Shown in pieces: positions 45,617 to 54,723 of a stretch of 64,000 nt of DNA (positions within the stretch are counted from its first letter, which is position 1; each line of letters starts with the position of its first letter). Where the stretch lies: positions 5,211,502 through 5,275,501 of the forward strand of contig NZ_CP070356.1 in the NCBI RefSeq assembly GCF_016919445.1. The letters are read 5' to 3'. The translations under genes and the position numbers were made by a program. Origin of the DNA: Pseudomonas sp. PDNC002 (GTDB lineage Bacteria; Pseudomonadota; Gammaproteobacteria; Pseudomonadales; Pseudomonadaceae). The notes under the pieces are model-generated. The model was not told the origin of the DNA. It saw nothing but the letters and a program-made list of their open reading frames with translations, and made no database searches.

Positions 45617-46252
45617 TCAGATCTCCCCCAGCCAATCCAGCAGACCTACAGCCACCAATTGCGCATCGGTGTTGAGGCCGAGCTTGAGCATGGCATTGCG
45701 CTTGTGGGTGCTGATGGTGGAGACGCTGCGATTGGTTCGCTCGGCGATCTCGCCCACCGTGGCACCGTGGGCCAGCCGACGGATGATGTCGATTTCCGTC
45801 GGGCTCAACGGGCGGCCGGTATGTCGCGGCTGACGGAGCATGGGGTCGATGTAGGTCTCCCCCTTGGCCAGCCGCGCGAACGCCTCGTCCAGCAGATTCA
45901 GCGAGTGACGCTTGCAGATATACCCCACTGCACCGCACTTCACCGCCGCCGCTGCCAGCAACGGCGCCCCCATGATCGAATAGACCAGGATGCGCACATC
46001 GGGATGATGCCGGCGCACCCACTCGATCAGGTGCACGCCATCGCGCCCGCGGGAACCGGGCAGCGCCAGCTCGATAATGGCCAGGTCGACGTCCGGATTG
46101 GCGTTGAGCGCCTCCAGCAAGCTGTCCGTATCGCTGACGAAGGCCTTGACCTGCGCCAGTCGGTGCTCAGGTAGGTAATGCTGTAGACCCCAGCCGATCA
46201 TCGGTTGCGGGTCAGCCACTATCACATTCGGAAGTTTCTTTTCAGAAGGCAT
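45617..46252 (-). CDS. LuxR-type response regulator with atypical receiver
   Basis: 211 residues. Receiver-like domain (about 8-125) and a FixJ/NarL-type DNA-binding domain (about 145-205; LSPTEIDIIRRLAHGATVGE, then IAERTNRSVSTISTHKRNAM). It resembles RcsB in layout. The phosphoacceptor position is Glu61 (IIELALPG) and one of the paired acidic residues is Pro15 (VADPQP); Ser92 and Lys114 remain. It is therefore likely to work without phosphorylation. No histidine kinase is adjacent. Confidence 0.9.
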   Translation of the reverse strand: MPSEKKLPNVIVADPQPMIGWGLQHYLPEHRLAQVKAFVSDTDSLLEALNANPDVDLAIIELALPGSRGRDGVHLIEWVRRHHPDVRILVYSIMGAPLLAAAAVKCGAVGYICKRHSLNLLDEAFARLAKGETYIDPMLRQPRHTGRPLSPTEIDIIRRLAHGATVGEIAERTNRSVSTISTHKRNAMLKLGLNTDAQLVAVGLLDWLGEI

Positions 46253-46347
46253 CGATTTCTCTCGTTTACTGCGCCCCTAATGGGGATTAGTCGCACCTCG
46301 CCATTTTCGCCAAGGTGCCACTCGAAGGATTTCGAGATGCCATAAAG

Positions 46348-46380
46348 AAAAGCCCCGGAACGGTCGGTTCAGGGGCTTTT
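46348..46380. terminator. Rho-independent terminator, bidirectional
   Basis: AAAAGCCCC and GGGGCTTTT pair, with an inner GAAC/GTTC extension; T tracts on both sides. It lies in the 46253-46404 gap, just beyond the OmpA-like gene stop on one side and upstream of the response-regulator gene on the other. Confidence 0.88.
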
Positions 46381-46404
46381 CATTTGTCGGAATGTTTCGC
46401 GGGA

Positions 46405-47217
46405 TCAGCGTGCGGCGCCGAGTTGGCCCTTCTCGTCGGAGAACACGATTTCCACTCGACGATTCTGCGCACGCCCCAGCGACGAAGCGTTGTCCGAGAT
46501 CGGATAAGCCTCGCCGTAGCCCTGCACCTGGATGCGCTTGTCGTCCACGCCCAGGTCGCTCAGCGCATCGGCCACCGCCTGCGCGCGGTCCTTGGACAAC
46601 TGCAGGTTCTGCTCGCGATCACCCTCGGCGTCGGTGTAACCCTCGATGCGGATCACCCGGCGCGGGTTGAGCTGGAGGAACTGAACCACCTTGAGCACGG
46701 TGCGGTTGGCGGCCGGCTTGAGGTCGGCCTCGCCGCTGTCGAACAGCACGTCGCCGAGGGTCAGCACCAGGCCGCGCTCAGTTTCGTTGGTGGCCAGGCT
46801 GACCATCTGCTGCTCCAGCCACTTGCTCTGCTCCTGCACGTTGAGCAGGCGCGCCTCGCGCATCGCCAATTGCAGACGCTCACGCTCCAGCTGCTGCTTG
46901 GCCAGGCGCTCCTGGTTCAGCGCCAGGTTGCTGTGCTCGCGGGCGATCTCGCTGTAGCGCTGGCTGAGGTAGGAATACTGCAGCACGTCGTCGCTGCTGC
47001 CCCAGTAGTTGGACAAGCGCTCGGCGCGGGCCAGGGACTCGCCGGCGCGAATCACATCCTTGGGCGCGCTGCGCAGCACGGAGGAGTCTTCCCTCACCGC
47101 CTGGAACTGGGTGCGCGCCTGCTCCAGGGACTTTTCACTGAGCTGGCTATTGGCGCAACCAGCGAGCAGGACCGCACTCGCCAGGGCAGTCAGGCGCAAC
47201 AGTTGCACGGGAGTCAT
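46405..47217 (-). CDS. OmpA-family outer-membrane lipoprotein
   Basis: 270 residues. Lipobox LLAGC (Cys near 21), a helical DUF4398-like coiled-coil region (about 25-135), then an OmpA C-terminal peptidoglycan-binding domain (about 145-260) with VLFDSGEADLKPAANRTVLK, IEGYTDAEGDREQNLQLSKD and GRAQNRRVEI. It should tether the outer membrane to peptidoglycan. The start overlaps the stop of the DUF4398 gene by ATGA. Order resembles PAO1 PA2900-PA2901 (recalled). Confidence 0.92.
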   Translation of the reverse strand: MTPVQLLRLTALASAVLLAGCANSQLSEKSLEQARTQFQAVREDSSVLRSAPKDVIRAGESLARAERLSNYWGSSDDVLQYSYLSQRYSEIAREHSNLALNQERLAKQQLERERLQLAMREARLLNVQEQSKWLEQQMVSLATNETERGLVLTLGDVLFDSGEADLKPAANRTVLKVVQFLQLNPRRVIRIEGYTDAEGDREQNLQLSKDRAQAVADALSDLGVDDKRIQVQGYGEAYPISDNASSLGRAQNRRVEIVFSDEKGQLGAAR

Positions 47218-47573
47218 TGCACTTCTCCCAACTGTTTACGCAGACGGTTGATGCTTTTGCCCTGCTCTGCCAGTTGCTCCGCGCTCTTGCGCGTCAGAAC
47301 CTTGGCCTCGGCCAGGCGCGCATCGAGCTCGGCCTGTTCGGCCAGTTGCCGGGCCTTCTTGTTCGAGCCGACCGCCAGGGCGCCCTTGGCCGCCTGGTAC
47401 TTGTCGTCGGCGAGCTTAAGCTCGGCCACGTCATCGGTCGCACCCACGGCCTTGGCCTGTTCCAGCGCCTGTTCGGTGAGGCGCATCTGCTCATTGGGTG
47501 CCGGGTCGTTCGTCGCACAGCCGGCCAATGCAAACAAAGCCAGGCCGGCGACCATCATCCGTCGCTTGATCAC
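47214..47573 (-). CDS. DUF4398 lipoprotein
   Basis: 119 residues from a GTG (ATG at 47558 also possible). Lipobox ALAGC, then a long amphipathic helix (MRLTEQALEQAKAVGATDDV ... ARQLAEQAELDARLAEAKVL) typical of DUF4398. The N-terminal half of the OmpA-like neighbour carries the same type of helix, suggesting that the two lipoproteins associate through coiled coils. Confidence 0.86.
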   Translation of the reverse strand: MIKRRMMVAGLALFALAGCATNDPAPNEQMRLTEQALEQAKAVGATDDVAELKLADDKYQAAKGALAVGSNKKARQLAEQAELDARLAEAKVLTRKSAEQLAEQGKSINRLRKQLGEVQ

Positions 47574-47586
47574 GAAATCTGTTGTC

Positions 47587-48414
47587 CTACTGGGTGGGAG
47601 TGCCGGCGGGCCGCAGTTGCTGCGCCTTCCAGCGGGCCAGGTTGTCCTGCAGCAGACGCTGAGGGACCCCGGCGGCGGTCAATTCTGTCATCTTTTTCGC
47701 CAGTTGTCCGCGCAGCCACGGGTCGTTGCAGACCGAGTTGTGCGCGACGGTCAGGTACAGACCTTCACTGGAGACCGGCGGTTCCAGGGGCTGGAGATCG
47801 TCGGCCATGCCGAGGGTATCGGCGACGGCCAGGCCGGGATAGTGCTCGTAGATCACATAATCCGAGCGCTTGAGCAGCAGTTTCTGAAAGGCCTGGGTCA
47901 GGCTGGGCACCTCTTCCAGCGTCAACTGCTCCTTGGCGAAGGTGTCGAAGTCCGGGCCGAAGCTGTTGTTCACCAGGGTTCCGCCTTTCAGACCTTTCAG
48001 GTCGTCCCGCCCGGCATAGGCCACGGTCGCGTCCTTGCGCATCCAGATCACGTTGTCGGTGATCAGGAAGGCGGGATGGATGTAGTCCATGGTTTCCAGG
48101 CGCGGCGGCGTGAGGAAAGCGCCGGCGATGAGATCGATGCGCCCCAGACGCGCTTCTTCCTGCGCACGCGCCCAGGAGCCGGTGTAGATGACCCGGATGT
48201 TCACGCCGATCGCCTTGCCGATCTGCTCCAGCAGGTCGGCGTTGGCGCCGATCAGCCGCTCCGGTTGCGCCGGGTCGCGCCACAGGTAGGGGGGATACTC
48301 CGGATTGCCGGTCGCCACCAGTCGTTCGCACTTGCCAGCCGCGATGCCGGCCAGGGGAATCGAGAAAGTCACCAGCAGAAGAGCCGCACGCAGCATCCTA
48401 GAACATTCACGCAT
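47587..48414 (-). CDS. Periplasmic solute-binding protein (family 3-like)
   Basis: 275 residues with a signal peptide (LRAALLLVTFSIPLAGIAAG) and a single SBP_bac_3-like domain: VATGNPEYPPYLWRD, LLEQIGKAIGVNIRVIYTGS, RIDLIAGAFLTPPRLETMDY, KGGTLVNNSFG and LLKRSDYVIYEHYPGLAVAD. No ABC permease or ATPase is next to it, so it may be an orphan binding or sensory protein. Start is ATG 48414; ATG 48396 is an alternative within the signal peptide. Confidence 0.85.
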   Translation of the reverse strand: MRECSRMLRAALLLVTFSIPLAGIAAGKCERLVATGNPEYPPYLWRDPAQPERLIGANADLLEQIGKAIGVNIRVIYTGSWARAQEEARLGRIDLIAGAFLTPPRLETMDYIHPAFLITDNVIWMRKDATVAYAGRDDLKGLKGGTLVNNSFGPDFDTFAKEQLTLEEVPSLTQAFQKLLLKRSDYVIYEHYPGLAVADTLGMADDLQPLEPPVSSEGLYLTVAHNSVCNDPWLRGQLAKKMTELTAAGVPQRLLQDNLARWKAQQLRPAGTPTQ

Positions 48415-48511
48415 CGGTAGTCTCGCTTGCCAGAAGAAAGAACGGCCATGCTTAGAGCCGCAAAATGCTAGCGTAAAGCACCCCGCCCTGATTTTGTAAT
48501 AAGGACTTCTC

Positions 48512-49462
48512 ATGAAGAAAGCCCTTCTGGCCCTTCTCCTGCTGATAGCCGTCGCCGCTGGCATCCTGTACGCCTTCCCGTCCACGCTGCTGGCCACCGC
48601 GCAGTACGTCGAAAGCGCACGCGCCAGGCTTTCGACCCACAGCCTCCAGGTGGACGACCTGGATATCACCTATTACGAGGGCGGCCCCGACAAGGCGCAG
48701 ACCATCCTGCTGATCCACGGCTTCGGCGCCGACAAGAGCAACTGGCCGCGCTTCGCCCGCTTCCTCACCAAGGATTACCACGTCATCGCCGTCGACCTGC
48801 CCGGCTTCGGCGACAGCAGCAAACCCGCGAACATCAGCTACGACGTCGGCACCCAGGCCGAGCGCCTGGCCAACTTCATGCGCGAACTGGGTATTGGACG
48901 CTTCCATGTCGTCGGCAATTCCATGGGTGGACATATCGCGGCATTGCTCGCCGCACGTCATCCGCAGGAAGTGCTGTCGGTCGGCCTGTTCGACAATGCC
49001 GGGGTCACCGCCCCGCACCAGAGCGAACTGTTCGAGCGCCTGACCAAGGGCGAGGACAACCCACTGGTGCTGCGCAAGGTGGAAGACTTCCCCGCCCTGC
49101 TCGATTTCGTCTTCGTTCAGCAACCGCCGCTACCTTCGCGACTGCGCGTTTACCTGGCCGAACGCTCCCTGGAGCGCAGTGCCTTCAACGGCATGGTCTT
49201 CCAGCAATTGCGCGAGCGCTACATCCCGCTGGAGCCGGAGTTGCCGAAGATCACCGCGCCTACCCTGCTGCTCTGGGGCGACCGTGATCGCGTACTGGAT
49301 GTCTCCAGCATCGAGGTGATGAAACCGCTGCTGAAGAAGCCCAGCGTGGCCATCCTGCGCGATTGCGGCCATGTGCCGATGATCGAGCGCCCAGAGGAAA
49401 CCGCGCGCCTCTACCTGGACTTCCTCCAGCAGAATCACGCGCCGGTTGCCGCGGCCAACTGA
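48512..49462 (+). CDS. plaF: Membrane-anchored phospholipase A1 PlaF
   Basis: 316 residues, exactly the PlaF size. An N-terminal membrane helix (KKALLALLLLIAVAAGILYA) precedes an alpha/beta-hydrolase domain with HGFG oxyanion motif near 69, nucleophile Ser137 in GNSMGG, and acid/base residues Asp259 (WGDRD) and His287 (DCGHVPM). P. aeruginosa PlaF (PA2949) remodels inner-membrane phospholipids and is required for full virulence (known). A hairpin terminator follows. Confidence 0.93.
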   Translation: MKKALLALLLLIAVAAGILYAFPSTLLATAQYVESARARLSTHSLQVDDLDITYYEGGPDKAQTILLIHGFGADKSNWPRFARFLTKDYHVIAVDLPGFGDSSKPANISYDVGTQAERLANFMRELGIGRFHVVGNSMGGHIAALLAARHPQEVLSVGLFDNAGVTAPHQSELFERLTKGEDNPLVLRKVEDFPALLDFVFVQQPPLPSRLRVYLAERSLERSAFNGMVFQQLRERYIPLEPELPKITAPTLLLWGDRDRVLDVSSIEVMKPLLKKPSVAILRDCGHVPMIERPEETARLYLDFLQQNHAPVAAAN

Positions 49463-49478
49463 GTCGGTATCGCGGATG

Positions 49479-49508
49479 CAGAAACGGCGCCTTGGGGCGC
49501 CGTTTCTG
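49479..49508. terminator. Terminator hairpin between plaF and fabV
   Basis: Perfect 13-bp stem CAGAAACGGCGCC / GGCGCCGTTTCTG with a 4-base loop between convergent genes; the 3' T tract is short. Confidence 0.75.
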
Positions 49509-49528
49509 TTGGTGCAAAGAGCCAGGAC

Positions 49529-50725
49529 TCAGAGCTGGATCAGATTGGGAATCTGCACGTCCGGATTGACGTCCTGCTCGTAGTCGACGCCGGCGATCTC
49601 GAAGCCGAACAGACGCAGGAACTCGGTCTTGTAGCCGGTGAAGTCGGTCAGCTGGTACAGGTTCTCGTTGGTCACCTTGTCCCACAGGTCCTTCACGGTG
49701 TCCTGCACGTCCGGCTGCAGTTCCTTGTAGTCGGCACGCAGGCGGCCATCGGCGTCCAGGTGCGGCTCGGAGCCGTACAGGCTTTCGCGGAACAGGCCGT
49801 CGACCTGCTCGATGCAGCCTTCGTGGGTGCCCTTCTCCTTCATCACCTTGAACAGCAGCGACAGGTACAGCGGCATCATCGGGATAGCCGAACTGGCCTG
49901 GGTAACCACGGCTTTCAGTACGGAAACACGGGCGTCGCCACCGGTGACCGCCAGTTTCTCGCGAATGCCCAGGACCTTCTGGTCCAGGTCCTTCTTGGCG
50001 GCGCCGATAGAGCCGTTCCAGTACAGGTCGTGGGTGATCTCTTCGCCCAGGTAGGTGAAGGCGGTGGTCTTGGCGCCGTCGGCCAGTACGCCGGCTTCCT
50101 GCAGGGCATCGATCCACATCTGCCAGTCTTCGCCGCCCATCACCGCCACGGTATTGGCGATTTCGGCGTCGGTGGCCGGCTCCATCACGCTTTCCTTGAT
50201 CACTTCCTTGTCGGTGTCCAGACCACGGAAGTTGACGGTCTTGCCGACCGGCTTGAGCACGGAGTTGAAGACCTCGCCGGTCTTCGGATGGGTACGGCGC
50301 GGCGCGGCCAGGCTGTAGACGACCAGGTCGACCTTGCCCAGGTCCTGCTTGATGGTCTCGATGGTGACGTTCTTCACTTCATCGGAGAAGGCGTCGCCGT
50401 TGATGCTGCGCGCATACAGCCCTTTGGCCTTGGCGAACTTCTCGAAGGCAGCGGAGTTGTACCAGCCGGCAGTGCCCGCCTTGGTCTCGCTGCCCGGGCG
50501 CTCGAAGAACACGCCCAGGGTGTCGGCGCCAGCGCCAAAGGCGGCGCTGATGCGCGCGGCCAGGCCGTAGCCGGTGGACGAACCGATTACCAGGACCTTC
50601 TTCGGACCGTTGGCGATGGGGCCATGCGCCTCGACGTACTCGATCTGTTCCTTGACGTTGGCTTCGCAGCCGGTCGGGTGGGTAGTGACGCAGATGAAGC
50701 CACGCACGCGCGGTTTGATGATCAT
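49529..50725 (-). CDS. fabV: NADH-dependent enoyl-ACP reductase FabV
   Basis: 398 residues. FabV-specific features: [12 protein letters not shown] nucleotide loop near 49-60 and the active-site Y235-x8-K244 ([10 protein letters not shown]). It reduces trans-2-enoyl-ACP in fatty acid elongation and makes P. aeruginosa resistant to triclosan, which targets FabI (known). The ATG at 50725 begins [20 protein letters not shown]. Lies between plaF and etfBA, as PA2950 does. Confidence 0.96.
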   Translation of the reverse strand: MIIKPRVRGFICVTTHPTGCEANVKEQIEYVEAHGPIANGPKKVLVIGSSTGYGLAARISAAFGAGADTLGVFFERPGSETKAGTAGWYNSAAFEKFAKAKGLYARSINGDAFSDEVKNVTIETIKQDLGKVDLVVYSLAAPRRTHPKTGEVFNSVLKPVGKTVNFRGLDTDKEVIKESVMEPATDAEIANTVAVMGGEDWQMWIDALQEAGVLADGAKTTAFTYLGEEITHDLYWNGSIGAAKKDLDQKVLGIREKLAVTGGDARVSVLKAVVTQASSAIPMMPLYLSLLFKVMKEKGTHEGCIEQVDGLFRESLYGSEPHLDADGRLRADYKELQPDVQDTVKDLWDKVTNENLYQLTDFTGYKTEFLRLFGFEIAGVDYEQDVNPDVQIPNLIQL

Positions 50726-50893
50726 GAAAACCTCGGTAGCAGGTGTCGTTGAAACACGTTCAGGAACAGGAGACGTCGCGCATTGTAGATGAGACACCTT
50801 CGTCCGGGGACGAATCGGCAAAGTTTCGTGACCAATGGGTCATCGGCGCGGCGTAACAGTTCTTTCCGGAGGAAAATCAAGGGCCTGAAATGA

Positions 50894-50923
50894 AAGAACC
50901 CGCTACGAGAGCGGGTTCCTTCA
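50894..50923. terminator. Terminator hairpin of etfA
   Basis: GAACCCGCT and AGCGGGTTC pair around a five-base loop, 18 bp after the etfA stop; the flanking minus-strand bases include TTTCA. Confidence 0.75.
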
Positions 50924-50938
50924 ACGAGAGGATCGGGC

Positions 50939-51868
50939 TTAGACGGCCTTTTCCAGCTCCGGTACGGCTTCGAACAGATCGGCGACCAGGCCGTAGTCGG
51001 CGACCTGGAAGATCGGTGCCTCTTCGTCCTTGTTGATCGCGACGATCACTTTCGAGTCCTTCATGCCCGCCAGGTGCTGGATGGCGCCGGAGATGCCGAC
51101 GGCCACGTACAGCTGCGGAGCAACGATCTTGCCGGTCTGGCCGACCTGCATGTCGTTCGGCACGAAGCCGGCGTCAACGGCGGCGCGGGAAGCACCGACG
51201 GCAGCGCCCAGCTTGTCAGCCAGGGAGTAGAGGATCTTGAAGTTGTCGCCATTGCCCATGCCGCGGCCGCCGGATACGACGATCTTGGCAGCGGTCAGTT
51301 CCGGACGGTCGGACTTGGCCAGTTCTTCGCCAACGAAGGCGGACTTGCCGGCATCGGCCGGGCCGGAAACGGCTTCAACAGCGGCGGAGCCACCTTCGGC
51401 AGCAACGGCGTCGAAACCGGTGCCACGAACGGTGATCACTTTCACGGCAGCCGAGGACTGCACGGTAGCGATGGCGTTACCGGCGTAGATCGGGCGCTTG
51501 AAGGTGTCGGCGCTGACGACTTCGATGATCTCGGAGATCTGGTCGACGTCCAGCAGGGCGGCAACGCGCGGCAGGAAGTTCTTGCCGTTGGTGGTGGCCG
51601 GAGCCAGCACGTGGCTATAACCCTTGCCCAGCTCAGCGATCAGCGGAGCAACGTTCTCCGGCAGCTGGTGAGCGTAGGCGGCGTTGTCGGCGACCAGCAC
51701 CTTGGCAACACCAGCGATCTTGGCAGCGGCTTCAGCCACGCCACCGACGTTCTGGCCAGCGACCAGCACGGCGATGTCGCCACCAATCTTCTGCGCCGCA
51801 GCGACAGTGTTCAGAGTGGCAGCGCCCAGTGCGCCGTTGTTGTGCTCAGCGATTACCAGGATAGCCAT
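50939..51868 (-). CDS. etfA: Electron transfer flavoprotein alpha subunit
   Basis: 309 residues. The C-terminal FAD domain carries [40 protein letters not shown] and [20 protein letters not shown]. Accepts electrons from acyl-CoA dehydrogenases (AtuD here is one) and passes them to ETF-QO. Its start meets the end of etfB, overlapping by one base. Confidence 0.97.
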   Translation of the reverse strand: MAILVIAEHNNGALGAATLNTVAAAQKIGGDIAVLVAGQNVGGVAEAAAKIAGVAKVLVADNAAYAHQLPENVAPLIAELGKGYSHVLAPATTNGKNFLPRVAALLDVDQISEIIEVVSADTFKRPIYAGNAIATVQSSAAVKVITVRGTGFDAVAAEGGSAAVEAVSGPADAGKSAFVGEELAKSDRPELTAAKIVVSGGRGMGNGDNFKILYSLADKLGAAVGASRAAVDAGFVPNDMQVGQTGKIVAPQLYVAVGISGAIQHLAGMKDSKVIVAINKDEEAPIFQVADYGLVADLFEAVPELEKAV

Positions 51869-52617
51869 CAGATTACTTTCGCCTCGTTCTTCAGTTTCTC
51901 GACCAGTTCGGCAACGGACTTGACCTTGATGCCAGCGCTACGGGCAGCCGGAGCTTCGACTTTCACGGTCTTCACGGTGGAAGCGGTGGAAACGCCCAGG
52001 GCGTCCGGGGTCACCACGTCCAGCGGCTTTTTCTTCGCTTTCATGATGTTCGGCAGCGACGCGTAGCGCGGCTCGTTCAGGCGCAGGTCGGTGGTGACGA
52101 TCGCCGGCAGGTTCAGGGCAACGGTCTGCAGGCCGCCGTCGATTTCACGGGTGACGTTGACCTTGTCGCCAGCGACTTCGACCTTGGAGGCGAAGGTGCC
52201 TTGGGCGTAGCCAGTCAGCGCGGCCAGCATCTGGCCGGTCTGGTTGTTGTCGCTGTCGATGGCCTGCTTGCCGAGGATGACCAGCTGCGGCTGCTCTTTG
52301 TCGACCAGGGCTTTCAGCGACTTGGCGATGGCCAGGGAGCTCAGCTCTTCGTTGGTTTCAACGAGGATGGCGCGATCAGCACCCAGAGCCAGTGCGGTAC
52401 GCAGTTGCTCCTGGGCAGCGGTCGGGCCGACGGAGACCGCAACGATCTCGGTGACGACGCCTTTCTCTTTCAGGCGGACGGCCTCTTCCACGGCGATTTC
52501 GCAGAAGGGGTTCATGGACATTTTGACGTTGGCGAGATCGACGCCGGAGTTGTCCGCCTTGACGCGGACCTTGACGTTATAGTCAACCACTCGTTTGACA
52601 GCTACAAGAACCTTCAT
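51868..52617 (-). CDS. etfB: Electron transfer flavoprotein beta subunit
   Basis: 249 residues from ATG 52617 ([20 protein letters not shown]). Contains the AMP-binding region and the signature [20 protein letters not shown] plus [20 protein letters not shown], which includes the recognition loop for acyl-CoA dehydrogenases. First gene of the etfBA operon, divergent from ETF-QO with 343 bp between starts. Confidence 0.97.
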   Translation of the reverse strand: MKVLVAVKRVVDYNVKVRVKADNSGVDLANVKMSMNPFCEIAVEEAVRLKEKGVVTEIVAVSVGPTAAQEQLRTALALGADRAILVETNEELSSLAIAKSLKALVDKEQPQLVILGKQAIDSDNNQTGQMLAALTGYAQGTFASKVEVAGDKVNVTREIDGGLQTVALNLPAIVTTDLRLNEPRYASLPNIMKAKKKPLDVVTPDALGVSTASTVKTVKVEAPAARSAGIKVKSVAELVEKLKNEAKVI

Positions 52618-52791
52618 GGATTCCTCGTTTTTCTCCGGTGAATAGGAATGTCGCCAGACAGGCCTGGCCGGTAGTGCACGCCATCTGCGACTACATCCAG
52701 CGCAACGCGACCGCAAAACCGCAGGTATCTTGACCGCATCGACCGGGCGGGTCAATACACGAAAATACCCCTTTATAAGCCGCGGACCCCG

Positions 52792-52818
52792 ATTCTATCA
52801 GGGTTACGCGCGATTCAA
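52792..52818 (-). promoter_or_regulatory. Candidate etfBA promoter
   Basis: On the minus strand TTGAAT (52813-52818) and TAGAAT (52792-52797), spacing 15, or TTTGAA with 16. The -35 box overlaps the PsrA box at 52816. Confidence 0.5.
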
Positions 52819-52829
52819 ACAAACGTTTG
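52816..52829. promoter_or_regulatory. PsrA-type operator
   Basis: CAAACAAACGTTTG is a perfect match to the published PsrA motif G/CAAAC N2-4 GTTTG/C. PsrA is a TetR repressor released by long-chain fatty acids. The site lies between divergent etfBA and ETF-QO, overlapping the etfB -35. Confidence 0.75.
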
Positions 52830-52849
52830 TATTGTGGTAGATAAAGGGT

Positions 52850-52878
52850 TTAGATATAGCAACAGGTCTAGCTATAAT
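52850..52878 (+). promoter_or_regulatory. Promoter of ETF-QO
   Basis: TATAAT at 52873-52878 is a perfect -10; the -35 at about 52850-52855 is weak. It lies ~85 bp before the GTG start of ETF-QO. The remainder of 52618-52960 shows nothing further. Confidence 0.6.
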
Positions 52879-52960
52879 GCGCCCCGCTCTTACTGGGTGG
52901 GGGCACGCCCAACCCAATACCTACAAAATGCCCAGAGCCTTGATTCAGGAGAGATCGATA

Positions 52961-54616
52961 GTGGAACGCGAATTTATGGAATTCGACGTCGTCATCGTCG
53001 GCGCCGGCCCTGCCGGTCTGTCCGCCGCATGCCGACTGAAACAGAAGGCCGCCGACGCCGGTCAGGAAATCAGCGTCTGTGTGGTCGAGAAGGGTTCCGA
53101 AGTGGGCGCCCACATTCTCTCCGGCGCCGTGTTCGAGCCCCGCGCACTGAACGAGCTGTTCCCCAACTGGAAGGAGCTCGAGGCGCCGCTGAACACCCCG
53201 GTCAAGCGCGACGACATCTATGTACTGAAGAACGCGGAAAGTGCGGCCAAGGTGCCGAACTTCTTCGTTCCCAAGACCATGCACAACGAAGGCAACTACA
53301 TCATCTCCCTGGGCAACCTGTGCCGCTGGCTGGCCCAGCAGGCCGAAGGCCTGGGCGTCGAGATCTACCCGGGCTTCGCCGCCCAGGAAGCGCTGATCGA
53401 CGAGAATGGCGTGGTGCGCGGCATTGTCACCGGTGACCTGGGCGTCGACCGCGAAGGCAATCCGAAAGAGGGTTACTACACCCCGGGCATGGAACTGCGC
53501 GCCAAGTACACCCTGTTCGCCGAAGGCTGCCGTGGCCACATCGGCAAACAACTGATCAAGAAGTACAAGCTCGACAGCGAAGCCGACGCCCAGCACTACG
53601 GCATCGGCATCAAGGAAATCTGGGACATCGACCCGGCCAAGCACGAGCAAGGCCTGGTGGTACACACCGCCGGCTGGCCGCTGAACGATGACAACCCGGG
53701 CGGTTCCTTCCTCTACCACCTGGAGAACAACCAGGTAGTAGTGGGCCTGATCATCGACCTGTCCTACACCAACCCGCACCTGTCGCCGTTCGACGAGTTC
53801 CAGCGCTACAAGCACCACCCGGTGGTCAAGCAGTACCTGGAAGGCGGCAAGCGCGTGGCTTATGGCGCTCGCGCCATCTGCAAGGGCGGCCTGAACTCGC
53901 TGCCGAAGATGGTCTTCCCGGGCGGCGCGCTGATCGGTTGCGACCTGGGCACCCTGAACTTCGCCAAGATCAAGGGCAGCCACACCGCCATGAAGTCCGG
54001 CATGCTCGCCGCAGACTCCGTGGCCGAAGCCCTGTTCGCCGGCCGCGAAGGCGGCGACCTGCTGAACAACTACGTCGATGCCTTCAAGGGCAGTTGGCTG
54101 TACGACGAGCTGTTCCGCAGCCGTAACTTCGGGCCGGCGATGCACAAGTTCGGCGCCATCGGTGGCGGTGCGTTCAACTTCATCGACCAGAACATCTTCG
54201 GCGGCAAGATTCCGTTCACCCTTCACGATACGACCCCGGACTACGCGACCCTGAAGAAGGCCAGCGAAGCGCCGAAGATCGATTATCCGAAGCCGGACGG
54301 CAAACTCAGCTTCGACAAGCTGTCCTCGGTGTTCCTGTCCAACACCAACCACGAGGAAGACCAGCCGATCCACCTGAAGCTGGCCGACCCGAGCATCCCG
54401 GTTGGCAAGAACCTGCCGCTCTACGACGAGCCTGCGCAGCGTTACTGCCCGGCCGGCGTGTACGAAGTGGTGAGCAACGACGACGGCAGCAAGCGCTTCC
54501 AGATCAACGCCCAGAACTGCGTACACTGCAAGACCTGCGACATCAAGGACCCGGCCCAGAACATCACCTGGGTAGCCCCGGAAGGTACCGGCGGTCCGAA
54601 CTACCCCAACATGTAA
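52961..54616 (+). CDS. Electron transfer flavoprotein-ubiquinone oxidoreductase
   Basis: 551 residues from a GTG at 52961 (AGGAGA upstream). FAD-binding VVIVGAGPAGLSAACRL at the N-terminus, VGAHILSGAVFEPRALNELF, membrane-binding/ubiquinone region, and a C-terminal 4Fe-4S cluster motif (YCPAGVYEV, then NCVHCKTCDIKDP). Passes electrons from EtfAB to ubiquinone at the inner membrane, needed for acyl-CoA, leucine and terpene breakdown. Followed by a clear terminator. Confidence 0.97.
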   Translation: MEREFMEFDVVIVGAGPAGLSAACRLKQKAADAGQEISVCVVEKGSEVGAHILSGAVFEPRALNELFPNWKELEAPLNTPVKRDDIYVLKNAESAAKVPNFFVPKTMHNEGNYIISLGNLCRWLAQQAEGLGVEIYPGFAAQEALIDENGVVRGIVTGDLGVDREGNPKEGYYTPGMELRAKYTLFAEGCRGHIGKQLIKKYKLDSEADAQHYGIGIKEIWDIDPAKHEQGLVVHTAGWPLNDDNPGGSFLYHLENNQVVVGLIIDLSYTNPHLSPFDEFQRYKHHPVVKQYLEGGKRVAYGARAICKGGLNSLPKMVFPGGALIGCDLGTLNFAKIKGSHTAMKSGMLAADSVAEALFAGREGGDLLNNYVDAFKGSWLYDELFRSRNFGPAMHKFGAIGGGAFNFIDQNIFGGKIPFTLHDTTPDYATLKKASEAPKIDYPKPDGKLSFDKLSSVFLSNTNHEEDQPIHLKLADPSIPVGKNLPLYDEPAQRYCPAGVYEVVSNDDGSKRFQINAQNCVHCKTCDIKDPAQNITWVAPEGTGGPNYPNM

Positions 54617-54633
54617 CTGCGTTGGCGGTAATG

Positions 54634-54664
54634 AAAAAGGCTCCCTCGGGAGCCTTTTTCTTTT
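54634..54664 (+). terminator. Rho-independent terminator of ETF-QO
   Basis: AAAAAGGCTCC / GGAGCCTTTTT stem with a short CTCG-type loop and T tail; 18 bp after the stop. Confidence 0.94.
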
Positions 54665-54723
54665 GTGCGACGCGCGTGTAGCGAAGATCGATCCGAACTA
54701 CCGGACGCGTCCTGACCATCAGG

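Noticed and set aside
48512..49462. Generic esterase/haloalkane hydrolase call
   Set aside because: Length, N-terminal membrane helix and Ser137 spacing match PlaF specifically.
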